Source: Bacteroidota bacterium
GTDB lineage: Bacteria > Bacteroidota > Bacteroidia > UKL13-3
NCBI GenBank assembly: GCA_027491085.1
Contig: JAIXWW010000019.1
Coordinates: 124,001 to 188,000 of the forward strand
Length of the DNA stretch: 64,000 nucleotides
Direction: 5' to 3'
Shown here: piece after piece, positions 36,756-44,542 of the stretch
Layout of the letters: each line of letters begins with the position of its first letter
How positions within the stretch are numbered: the first letter of the stretch is position 1
The notes under the pieces: generated by a model
The model's database searches: none
Told to the model about the DNA's origin: nothing
What the model saw: the letters and a program-made list of their open reading frames with translations, nothing else
Position numbers and translations under genes: made by a program

Positions 36756-38006
36756 TTATAAATAAGTAAAATCAAGGTAAAAGCTACCTTGTCCAGTTGG
36801 TAAAGTATGCACTAACTCACCAAAATAACTGTCACTTTCAATTGAAAATGGTAGTGCGTCAATAACCCAATCGTGAATTTGTCCACCTGAGGCAACAAAA
36901 ACTGTAATGGTATATTTACCTATAGCTAAAGGCAAATGATTAATCATTATTTTTTGACTCCAATTACCATTTGTTAATGGGTGTAATGTTTGGCCAGAAA
37001 CTTTATTGCTTATTAATGTAATGCGATTACCATATTGGTCGCTTATGCCGAGCGAGATTTCTAAGTTGCTGCTAATTTTAAATTGGTTAGAAGCTAATTC
37101 TATATCAAAAACCAAGCGCATTCCAGCATAAAGGTTATTGGTAATTTTTTCTGTTTTTTTATCAATAAAATGAATATTAATAACCTTTACTTTTCCATCA
37201 CCTTTTCTATCTGTTCTATCAATTAATGATATATTATTTTCTTGATTTTGCATATAGTTATTTATCATTTCTTGAACATTTCCAAATCCTTGCATTGTTC
37301 CTTTATTTAGTAATAACGCCTTAGAACATAAACTTTGAATTGATTGCATGTTATGGCTAACAAAAAGTACTGTTCTGCCTTGCCCTTTACTAATGCTACC
37401 CATTTTACCTAAACACTTTTTTTGAAAATCGGCATCACCAACAGCAAGAACTTCATCCACTATTAGAATCTCCGATTCCAAATGTGCTGCTACTGCAAAT
37501 GCTAGTCTTACATACATGCCAGATGAATACCTTTTTACAGGTGTGTCTAAATAGCTTTCAACACCGCTAAAATCGACTATTTCATCAAAGTTCTTTTTTA
37601 TTTCATGACGCTTCATGCCAAGTATTGCGCCATTTAAATAAATATTCTCTCTGCCAGAAAGTTCAGGATGAAAACCTGTACCAACTTCCAATAAACTTGC
37701 TATACGTCCATTTCCTTTTATAGCCCCTTTGGTAGGTGTAGTTACTCTGCTTAGAATTTTTAATAAGGTACTTTTACCCGCACCATTTTTTCCAATAATA
37801 CCGAGAGCTTCACCTTGTTTCAGTTCAAAATTTATATCCTTTAAACTCCAAACTAAATTGGCATCTTGCTTTAGTGCTAATTGTTTTTTGGGATTAAATA
37901 TGGAAACAATTTTTTGTTCAATATCTCTTGAGAGTGTTCCAGTACTAATAGCACCTTTTATGTACGATTTTGAAACATTTTCTACTTTAATGGCCGTGTT
38001 TGTCAT
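36756..38006 (-). CDS. wzt: Polysaccharide ABC exporter ATPase with C-terminal beta domain (Wzt)
   Basis: ATPase subunit of the polysaccharide exporter at the inner membrane. Residues 50-250 are the nucleotide-binding domain: Walker A at 72-80 (GKNGAGKST), signature at 160-164 (YSSGM), Walker B LIVDE at 181-185 and the switch histidine in FVSHN. Residues about 270-416 form an additional beta-rich domain like the Wzt C-terminal domain, which in E. coli O8/O9a recognises the modified end of the chain before export. The gene lies three bases from its permease partner upstream and is followed by two methyltransferase genes. Confidence 0.93.
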   Translation of the reverse strand: MTNTAIKVENVSKSYIKGAISTGTLSRDIEQKIVSIFNPKKQLALKQDANLVWSLKDINFELKQGEALGIIGKNGAGKSTLLKILSRVTTPTKGAIKGNGRIASLLEVGTGFHPELSGRENIYLNGAILGMKRHEIKKNFDEIVDFSGVESYLDTPVKRYSSGMYVRLAFAVAAHLESEILIVDEVLAVGDADFQKKCLGKMGSISKGQGRTVLFVSHNMQSIQSLCSKALLLNKGTMQGFGNVQEMINNYMQNQENNISLIDRTDRKGDGKVKVINIHFIDKKTEKITNNLYAGMRLVFDIELASNQFKISSNLEISLGISDQYGNRITLISNKVSGQTLHPLTNGNWSQKIMINHLPLAIGKYTITVFVASGGQIHDWVIDALPFSIESDSYFGELVHTLPTGQGSFYLDFTYL

Positions 38007-38009
38007 CGT

Positions 38010-38858
38010 TTAAATAGTATCAATAAAGTTTTTTTCAACCTTATTAAACAAAATTATTCCTAGTAAAAAAATGATAATAGTGGTTACTGTGGTATATAAA
38101 ATAGCTGTTATTGAAAATGTTCCTTGACCTAAAAAAGCATATCTAAATGTTTCTAAAATGGTAGTCATTGGATTGAGTTCAATTAAAAACTTAAAATTAT
38201 TTGGTGCTGCCGAAAGGGGGTAGGTTACCGTAGTACTAAACATTAATAATTGAACTCCAAAATTTACCAATAATGCAAGATCCCGGTACTTTGTGGTTAA
38301 TGAGGAAATGATTAATCCTAATCCTTGCCCTAATGCAGCCATTAAAATAAGCAAGTAAGGAATCAATAAAATAGTTATTGATAAATGAATTTGAAATCCT
38401 TTAAACGAATAAATAACAAGTATAACAATGAATAGAAATAATTGAATAAAAAATCTAACCATACTTGAAAAAACAATACTCATGGGTAATATTATTCGAG
38501 GGAAATAAACTTTGCTAAACAAATTAGCATTATCTCTAAACACAGTTGAATTTTTTAAAATACATTCAGCAAAATAATTCCAGCATATAATTCCTGGTAA
38601 ATAAAATAATGGTTTAGGTAAATTATTGGTTGAAATATTTCCAATTTTGCCAAATACAAACGAAAATACTATCATGGTTAAAATGGGTTGTATAAAAAAC
38701 CAAAGAGGTCCAAGAATAGTTTGTTTATAAAAGGCTATAAAGTCGCGTTTAATTAACAAAAAGAATAAATCTTTATATTCCCAAGTATTCACTAAATCTA
38801 GTTTAAACCAAGGGTTTTCCGATTTAATTGTCCAATCGTATTTTGGTTGTTCTTTCAT
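38010..38858 (-). CDS. wzm: Polysaccharide ABC exporter permease (Wzm)
   Basis: A 282-residue integral membrane protein with six hydrophobic segments of the ABC-2 type. It opens with an amphipathic helix and WEYKDLFFLLIKRDFIAFYKQ, followed by LGPLWFFIQPILTMIVFS, both usual for Wzm/TagG permeases. The segment FLIELNPMTTILETFRYAFLG near the C-terminus is also characteristic. With the adjacent Wzt it would move the lipid-linked chain across the inner membrane. It abuts the Wzc-like gene. Confidence 0.93.
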   Translation of the reverse strand: MKEQPKYDWTIKSENPWFKLDLVNTWEYKDLFFLLIKRDFIAFYKQTILGPLWFFIQPILTMIVFSFVFGKIGNISTNNLPKPLFYLPGIICWNYFAECILKNSTVFRDNANLFSKVYFPRIILPMSIVFSSMVRFFIQLFLFIVILVIYSFKGFQIHLSITILLIPYLLILMAALGQGLGLIISSLTTKYRDLALLVNFGVQLLMFSTTVTYPLSAAPNNFKFLIELNPMTTILETFRYAFLGQGTFSITAILYTTVTTIIIFLLGIILFNKVEKNFIDTI

Positions 38859-41255
38859 CTATTTGTGTTTTACAAATTTTGAAACAATTTTTTTAAAGAA
38901 CGATTTAGTTTCCTTTTTATCGTCTGTGTAAGTATTACCGTAGCCATAACTGTAACCATAGCCATAACCATAGCCATAGCCGTAATTGTAGTTATAATTA
39001 CCTACTCCACGTTTTTTTATACCATTATAAATTAAGTTGATATTATTCAATTCGTTATTGGTATAAAACTTTTGAATCATCTTTAAAAAATATTTTAAAG
39101 TATAACCATGGCGCAACACATACAAACAAATATTTGAATACTTATTAAGCAATTTTGCATCGGTTACCAACCCAATTGGAGGTGAATCAATTACAATATA
39201 ATCAAATTGTGTTTTCAACTCGTTCATGAGTTCATCCAATTTTCCATTCAAAATAAGTTCTGTTGGATTTGGAGGAACAGTTCCCGCAGGAATTACATAC
39301 AATGAATCAAAGTCTTCTACTTTTATTATGATATCATCAATACTTATTTTATTTAATAAATAATTGGTTATTCCTGGCTCGCGCTGAACGTTTAATAAAA
39401 TGTTGATTTTAGGCTTTCTTAAATCAAGCTCCATAATAGCAACTTTTTTTCCGGAAAGGGCCAAGCTATTTGCTAAATTTACCGATAAAAAACTTTTTCC
39501 TTCACCTGAAATGGAAGAAGTAAATAATATAGTTTTACAACCTTCTATATGAAACAATTTCTCTTGAACTGCCGTTCTTAAAGATCTTAATTGCTCTGCA
39601 ATAATGGAACGATTATGGTGTTTTATGGCTATTGGATCTTTATTTTCATTAAAGTTTATTTCAGCAATAACCGCAGCCGATGTTTCCTCTTCAATTTGCG
39701 ATCTGAAAATTATTTTATTATTTAAATCTTCTTTTATAAAAATATAAACTATAACGATGACAATTGATAATGAAATGGCAATTAAATAAATGGTTAATGG
39801 AATTGGTTTAATGGGCACATTTCCTGCTTGTGCATTATCTAATATGATACCATCTGAAACTGTTGCAGCAAATGAAAGTTCAGCCTCTTCTTTGGTTTGA
39901 AGTAAGAAAGTGTATATATTATTTTTAATGGTTTGTTGTCTTGTTAAATCAAATAACTCACGCTCAAAAAAAGGAATTTTATATAACTCAAGTTTTACTT
40001 TTTCAAGTTCAAAATTCAGTTTATTTTCTTTTATGATAAGGTTACTGTTGATGGTTTTTATATTATCGTTGATGTCAAGTTTAGTTCTGTTAATTTTATT
40101 TTGAACTGCTATTATAGACTGTGTATTTTGACCACCTTTAATTTCTAATTGCGTTTTTTCTGATTCTAATTCAATTAATTTAGACAATAAATTTAATAAA
40201 ACAGGGTCTGAAATATCATTGGTAGCAGGCACCAAGCCGGGACCATTATTTTTATTGCTTATATAATTTTGGATGGAAAGAAGTATTTCCTTTTGGATTT
40301 GAACATTGGATAAGTTTTTGTAAATATCATTTGTCAATGTTAAAATTGCTGAACCAGTGCTTGATAAATCACTTATACCATTATTCGACTTAAATGATTC
40401 AATTTCTTTTTCAATAAGCTTTAGGTCATTGTTCACTAACTGTATTCTGCCGTTTATAAAGTTAATGGTATTTAACGATTTCTGATTTTTGTTTTCAATA
40501 ACTGCTTGATTATATACTTTAATGATGGTATTTAATATTTTTTCTGAACGTAAAGCTACTGGGTCGGTAAGTTTTAATAAAATGGTACTAGCCTCTTTCG
40601 AATTTGGAGTAACTCTTAACCTGCCTAGTATTTGAGCCGATACATGTTTAATGGTCAAAATTTTAAAATAAAAATTACTGCTTTTTGCTAAATCTCGTCC
40701 TTTATTATTGATATGAAATATAAGTTTTCCATAGGGTGTATTAACAATTGTATCTAATAAATATTTTACCTCATTTACTATTATATAATTTTCGTTTTTA
40801 TGGTAGTAAAATCCAATTTCTTCCATATGTTCATTTAATAAATCAGGTTCAGGAGAAGTAATAGATATAGGTGAATTATTATAAGATAAAATATCTCTGA
40901 ATTTCCCTTCAAAATAGATGGGTATATATAAATTTAATTCTTTAACTACTTCGTTTATTACTTTACTTGATTTAATTAATTCAATTTCGTTTTCAACAGA
41001 AGTATTTTCATCCATATTTACTAATTCATCAAGTACTTTAGTTTCAACTTTACTTGCTTGTTGGTTTTTTAGTAAAATTTGAGCTGTGGCTTCAAATACG
41101 GGCGTTTGAAGTTTTAAAAATAACCATGCGCATAGAATCGAAACTACGAATGATAAAATAAATAATGGCCAAAATGGAACAAATCTATAGATAATATTAT
41201 TAAGAATATTACCAGTTTTTTTACCTTCAAAAGGATTATTCAACTCTTTAATCAT
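38859..41255 (-). CDS. wzc: Polysaccharide co-polymerase / tyrosine autokinase (Wzc-like)
   Basis: A 798-residue inner-membrane protein that controls chain length and export and phosphorylates itself on tyrosines. It has a first membrane segment at about 28-49, a Wzz-type periplasmic domain with coiled-coil helices (about 240-460), and a second membrane segment at about 486-508. The cytoplasmic BY-kinase follows: Walker A SSISGEGKS at 580-588, Walker A' MELDLRKP at 608-615, and Walker B YIVIDSPP at 686-693. The C-terminal tyrosine cluster at 754-776 is an extreme Gly-Tyr repeat. It lies between the Wza-like gene and the ABC exporter genes. Confidence 0.95.
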   Translation of the reverse strand: MIKELNNPFEGKKTGNILNNIIYRFVPFWPLFILSFVVSILCAWLFLKLQTPVFEATAQILLKNQQASKVETKVLDELVNMDENTSVENEIELIKSSKVINEVVKELNLYIPIYFEGKFRDILSYNNSPISITSPEPDLLNEHMEEIGFYYHKNENYIIVNEVKYLLDTIVNTPYGKLIFHINNKGRDLAKSSNFYFKILTIKHVSAQILGRLRVTPNSKEASTILLKLTDPVALRSEKILNTIIKVYNQAVIENKNQKSLNTINFINGRIQLVNNDLKLIEKEIESFKSNNGISDLSSTGSAILTLTNDIYKNLSNVQIQKEILLSIQNYISNKNNGPGLVPATNDISDPVLLNLLSKLIELESEKTQLEIKGGQNTQSIIAVQNKINRTKLDINDNIKTINSNLIIKENKLNFELEKVKLELYKIPFFERELFDLTRQQTIKNNIYTFLLQTKEEAELSFAATVSDGIILDNAQAGNVPIKPIPLTIYLIAISLSIVIVIVYIFIKEDLNNKIIFRSQIEEETSAAVIAEINFNENKDPIAIKHHNRSIIAEQLRSLRTAVQEKLFHIEGCKTILFTSSISGEGKSFLSVNLANSLALSGKKVAIMELDLRKPKINILLNVQREPGITNYLLNKISIDDIIIKVEDFDSLYVIPAGTVPPNPTELILNGKLDELMNELKTQFDYIVIDSPPIGLVTDAKLLNKYSNICLYVLRHGYTLKYFLKMIQKFYTNNELNNINLIYNGIKKRGVGNYNYNYGYGYGYGYGYSYGYGNTYTDDKKETKSFFKKIVSKFVKHK
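38928..38996 (-). repeat. Hexanucleotide-like repeat coding the Gly-Tyr tail of Wzc
   Basis: On the - strand this stretch is built of GGCTAT/GGTTAT-type six-base units that encode alternating Gly and Tyr (residues 754-776 of the kinase). Units are imperfect (third-base changes, one Ser-Tyr unit). Unit gain or loss would change the number of phosphorylatable tyrosines without changing frame. Confidence 0.7.
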
Positions 41256-41266
41256 GTTTATCTTAA

Positions 41267-42004
41267 TTACCTATTGAAACTTAAAATTAAAACAGTAAGT
41301 GTTAAAATTCCTGTTGCAAATCCTAAAATTGATCGGCTTTGGCTTGCATTGAATGCCCTGATGGCATTAGGTTCAACGTATATTATATCTCTGTTTTGTA
41401 AATTAAAATAATAAGGATCAAACATTACCGAATCGTTAAGACTAAATCTCTTAAATGTTCTCACACCATTCTGTTCGCGTATTAACAAAATGTTATTCCT
41501 TTTGGCAAAAACAGTTAAATCGCCTGATAGCCCTAAAAGCTCAGGAAGTGTTATTTGTTCCTCTGTTATGTTGACCAATCCAGGTTTATTTACTTCGCCC
41601 AGTATGGTAACATGAAAATTCATTACTTTTACTGTGGCTAAAGGGTTTTTAGCAATTTTCTTATCTATTAATGATGTTTCAATTTTAGTTTTTAAAGCTT
41701 CTTTGGTTAATTCAATTACTTTTATTTTTCCAATAAAAGGAAAATCAATCATTCCTTGATTATCTATTTTATAAGAACCATTTGTATTGAAGGTGTTAAC
41801 TTGTGTTTGTGTTTGATCATCTAAATTCCCTAATAATATTTGTAAAATATCTGCTTTGTCAATTAAATTTGAATCGACCAAATAATTAATTTTTGTTTGA
41901 TCTTCTTTTTTAACCTGCTGAAAACTTGAAATTTCCTTATTACTAAAACAAGATGAAAAAATGATTATTAAGAAAATGGAAATACTTAAATTACTGAATT
42001 TCAT
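41267..42004 (-). CDS. wza: Polysaccharide export lipoprotein (Wza-like)
   Basis: A 245-residue outer-membrane export lipoprotein. The lipoprotein signal ends in FSSC (Cys19). A polysaccharide-export domain (about residues 40-125, with LIDKADILQILL and DNQGMIDFPFIGKIKV) is followed by one SLBB-like domain (VTILGEVNKPGLVNI, about 128-195). Near the C-terminus is RDIIYVEPN, then a hydrophobic segment at about 226-241. It is shorter than E. coli Wza (about 380 residues), as is normal in Bacteroidota. It is the first gene of the cluster, with a long gene-free leader upstream. Confidence 0.9.
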   Translation of the reverse strand: MKFSNLSISIFLIIIFSSCFSNKEISSFQQVKKEDQTKINYLVDSNLIDKADILQILLGNLDDQTQTQVNTFNTNGSYKIDNQGMIDFPFIGKIKVIELTKEALKTKIETSLIDKKIAKNPLATVKVMNFHVTILGEVNKPGLVNITEEQITLPELLGLSGDLTVFAKRNNILLIREQNGVRTFKRFSLNDSVMFDPYYFNLQNRDIIYVEPNAIRAFNASQSRSILGFATGILTLTVLILSFNR

Positions 42005-42032
42005 TATTTTTTATTATATAGCTTCGCCTAGT

Positions 42033-42052
42033 CAGTCACATGTTTGTAACTG
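42033..42052. other. Imperfect hairpin in the leader of the polysaccharide operon
   Basis: CAGTCAC and GTAACTG can pair at six of seven positions around a six-base loop, about 30-50 bases upstream of the first gene of the operon. It could be an operator or an mRNA leader structure; there is no further evidence. Confidence 0.2.
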
Positions 42053-42144
42053 ATTATTTGTGATGTTTCTTAAAAAATTAGTAGATTATTTTATAAATAA
42101 ATCAGGTGCGAAAATGAATTTTAAAAAGGGGAGTTAAGTTAAGT

Positions 42145-42167
42145 AAGTATGATATAATGCTATACTT
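42145..42167. promoter_or_regulatory. Inverted repeat upstream of the polysaccharide operon
   Basis: AAGTAT and ATACTT are separated by an 11-base AT-rich centre and flanked by near-symmetric TTAAGTA/TTAATG bases, about 140 bases upstream of the wza start. The shape fits a binding site for a dimeric regulator, but AT-rich spacers make such repeats by chance. No consensus promoter was found in this spacer. Confidence 0.25.
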
Positions 42168-42261
42168 AATGTTAATTTGGTGTTAGCTAAATGCTAAGAA
42201 TTAGAACAAGATTTTTATATTATATACAATTAATTAATATAACATTATACTTGCATAAAAA

Positions 42262-42290
42262 AACCGCTTTAGTTTTTGGCTAAAGCGGTT
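42262..42290 (-). terminator. Hairpin terminator, copy 3 of the dispersed hairpin
   Basis: Read on the - strand: AACCGCTTTAG-CCAAAAA-CTAAAGCGGTT followed by seven T. This is a perfect 11-bp stem and the best terminator of the three copies. It would stop transcripts coming from the MORN/vWA gene, about 490 bases upstream, before they enter the polysaccharide operon. Confidence 0.7.
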
Positions 42291-42292
42291 TG

Positions 42293-42780
42293 GTTAGTAT
42301 ATTTATTCTTTTTTGGAACATGTGGACTATCATATCAGCGTGGATATAACATTAAAGGATTAATTTGCTGCCCTCTGATTATAGCTATAGGTTCAAAATT
42401 TTTTCCTTATCCTTTGTGTTTATTAATTTCAATTGAAGTAATTTCATTTTGCCATAATATTAGTTACTTGTAAAGAGCGTACACAAGCATTAGCTGGGAA
42501 AAGAATCATAAATAGGATAAATTATAGTGCACCCCTGTGATACTTTTTTCCAAGTTGGGAGGTTCGTTCATATTATTATGCCAATCTATACCAGTTTATG
42601 CTTTTGGTTATTTCCCTGGTAAACTAGTATTGTAAAATATGGAATATTAAAACTGATTCAGTCAATGGTATTTAATATGTTAGTATTATAACCATACCCT
42701 TTTTTTCATTTCAAATCTTGCCAATTCAATTTACAGCAGTTACTGGTTCTAATTAATGTTACCAAATAAAACAGAAACAA
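42293..42780. other. Gene-free stretch with no recognisable content
   Basis: About 490 bases between the hairpin terminator and the MORN/vWA gene. A 65-codon frame beginning in the hairpin has no start context and no protein-like composition. G+C is somewhat higher than in other spacers (for example 42460-42560), which would fit a decayed gene or a structured RNA, but I can identify neither. Confidence 0.4.
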
Positions 42781-43950
42781 TTATTTCACTACAGTATCCA
42801 TCCAAATAAACTCACCATTTCTAAATAAAAAAATGTCGTCATCTATTGTGAATTCAAGTCCATTTACAACCGTTTTCATGTCCAAATCAGCATTTGCTGT
42901 ATGTATGCTTCCTTTAGTTTGGTAGGCAATTTTTAAATATTCTGAATTTATTCCTTTCGCTGTTCCGCAAATAATCACATGTATAGGTTTTTTGATACGT
43001 TTTAAAAGTGCCATATCTCTAACAGGACTATCATCTGCCACTAGCACAATATCTCCATAACTCTTTAAGGTTGTAATGGCTTTATACACTGCTTCCAAAT
43101 CATTTTCTGGCTCATCGCCTCCTTGTCGTTCACCACCTTTTTTACGGGTTTCATCTATATCTTTCTTAAACTTTTTAAAATCCTTGGCTTCAAAACTATA
43201 AACTCCTCCTGCTAATCCCACTTTCTTCAATTCATCGGCTAATTCTCCACCGTCATTAAATAAAGTATAATACATTACTTTTTCGCTTTCATAGTTTTGT
43301 TTGTACCAAATTAATAACTGACCAATATAAGGAAACATACTTCCTGTCATATCTACTACAAGCGATATTTTTTTCCAATTTGGATTTCGTTTAAATGCCC
43401 TAAAAATGGTGGAGTCTTTTAATTTGTATTCACCAGATAAAAATTTATCAAATTTGATGGTTGTAACAGCCTCCTTTGTAGGAGCCTCGTATGTAACATA
43501 TCCTTTTTTATCAAAATGTGCATAAGAACCAATCAATTCACCCTTAGCAAAATTACCTTCTGTAAGCATAAAACCTGCCTCATCATAACAACGTTCATAC
43601 CCGTTTTTCAATCCATCTTTATATACTTCCTCACATTTTGTACTACAGTTTGGAAAAAAAGAAACGCTTGGACCATCCAAAACCCCATGCTTAAAGGTAT
43701 TGCTCAATTCCATACAATCTTGTGCATCAAAAAATCTAATTTCTATACCTTGCTTTTCGTTATTTTCATAAAAAACTTCGTACTTCAAGTCGTCATTAGG
43801 CCAGTAATAGCGCCAAAAACCTTGCTTTTTACCATCAATTGTAACATTAATCGTATCGCCATCATGTAAAGTAAAACTTTGACTAAAATTGTTCAAATAA
43901 CAATTACACAAAAAAATTAAAAAGCTAATTTTTAAAAATTTATTTTTCAT
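42781..43950 (-). CDS. Secreted MORN-repeat and von Willebrand A-like protein
   Basis: A 389-residue exported protein with two parts. After a signal peptide (residues 1-24) come about four MORN/YwqK-type repeats (about 35-150: DGKKQGFWRYYWPN, NNEKQGIEIRFF, KHGVLDGPSVSFFPN, KDGLKNGYERCYDE). Residues 193-375 resemble a vWA domain: ISLVVDMTGSM gives a MIDAS-like D200-x-T202-x-S204, then YYTLFNDGG, a GGDEPENDLEAVYKAI segment, and DIVLVADDSP. The middle position of the MIDAS is Thr instead of Ser. I know of no named family with this order. It follows the gmhB-like gene by 20 bases. Confidence 0.75.
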   Translation of the reverse strand: MKNKFLKISFLIFLCNCYLNNFSQSFTLHDGDTINVTIDGKKQGFWRYYWPNDDLKYEVFYENNEKQGIEIRFFDAQDCMELSNTFKHGVLDGPSVSFFPNCSTKCEEVYKDGLKNGYERCYDEAGFMLTEGNFAKGELIGSYAHFDKKGYVTYEAPTKEAVTTIKFDKFLSGEYKLKDSTIFRAFKRNPNWKKISLVVDMTGSMFPYIGQLLIWYKQNYESEKVMYYTLFNDGGELADELKKVGLAGGVYSFEAKDFKKFKKDIDETRKKGGERQGGDEPENDLEAVYKAITTLKSYGDIVLVADDSPVRDMALLKRIKKPIHVIICGTAKGINSEYLKIAYQTKGSIHTANADLDMKTVVNGLEFTIDDDIFLFRNGEFIWMDTVVK

Positions 43951-43970
43951 TTCTACAAATACTTTTTATT

Positions 43971-44462
43971 TTAGTTATGATCAATTTCTTGATTTATTAT
44001 GAATGTAAAATCTTGGTTAGGTTCAATTAAATAGCCTTTAACTCCTGCCCCATTTGCACAAGTAATATCGCGTTCTTTATCACCAATCATAAAACTTTTA
44101 GTTGGGTCAATATTATATTTGGCAACGGCTTTTTCAACCATTATACTACCTGGTTTTCTGCAAAGGCAAGCACTTGTTTCGGGGTGGTGTGGACAGTAAT
44201 ACATTTCGGTAAATTCAAAACCATTTTTTTTACATTCTTCTTGTAAAAAATCATGCATTTCCGCCAAAGTTTTGTGGTCATATTGTTGCTTTGCAATGCC
44301 TCCTTGGTTGGTAATTACGAAAAGTAAATACCCTTTTTCATGTAATTTTTTTAAATTTTCATAAATATGAGGTAATAATTTAAAATCGTTAAATTGTTTT
44401 ATATAGTCCCCAATTTCAAGGTTTAACACACCATCACGGTCAAAAAAAGCTGCTTTGTTCAA
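43971..44462 (-). CDS. gmhB: HAD-family phosphatase, D-glycero-heptose-1,7-bisphosphate phosphatase-like (GmhB)
   Basis: A 163-residue HAD-IIIA phosphatase. The catalytic motif FFDRDGVLN is at residues 6-14 (Asp8, Asp10), VITNQGG is motif II, zinc ligands lie in YCPHHPETSACLCRKP, and MIGDKERDI is motif IV. These match GmhB, which dephosphorylates heptose bisphosphate for lipopolysaccharide core or other heptose-containing glycans. The start is TTG at 44462: the frame is closed a short way upstream and holds no ATG, and this start gives the usual MNKA-F-F-DRDG opening. Confidence 0.85.
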   Translation of the reverse strand: MNKAAFFDRDGVLNLEIGDYIKQFNDFKLLPHIYENLKKLHEKGYLLFVITNQGGIAKQQYDHKTLAEMHDFLQEECKKNGFEFTEMYYCPHHPETSACLCRKPGSIMVEKAVAKYNIDPTKSFMIGDKERDITCANGAGVKGYLIEPNQDFTFIINQEIDHN

Positions 44463-44542
44463 AACTATTTTGTAATAAAATTTGCTTCAATAATAATGTA
44501 AATTGTAAAATAATCCGTTTAAGATTATTATTGAAAAAATTT

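Noticed and set aside
38928..38996. Short regular repeats as a CRISPR array
   Set aside because: Units are six bases long, contiguous and in frame in wzc; there are no spacers and no cas genes in the window.
42276..42473. 65-codon + strand reading frame inside the gene-free stretch
   Set aside because: It begins with a TTG inside the terminator hairpin, has no signal for translation and a composition unlike neighbouring proteins; regarded as chance.
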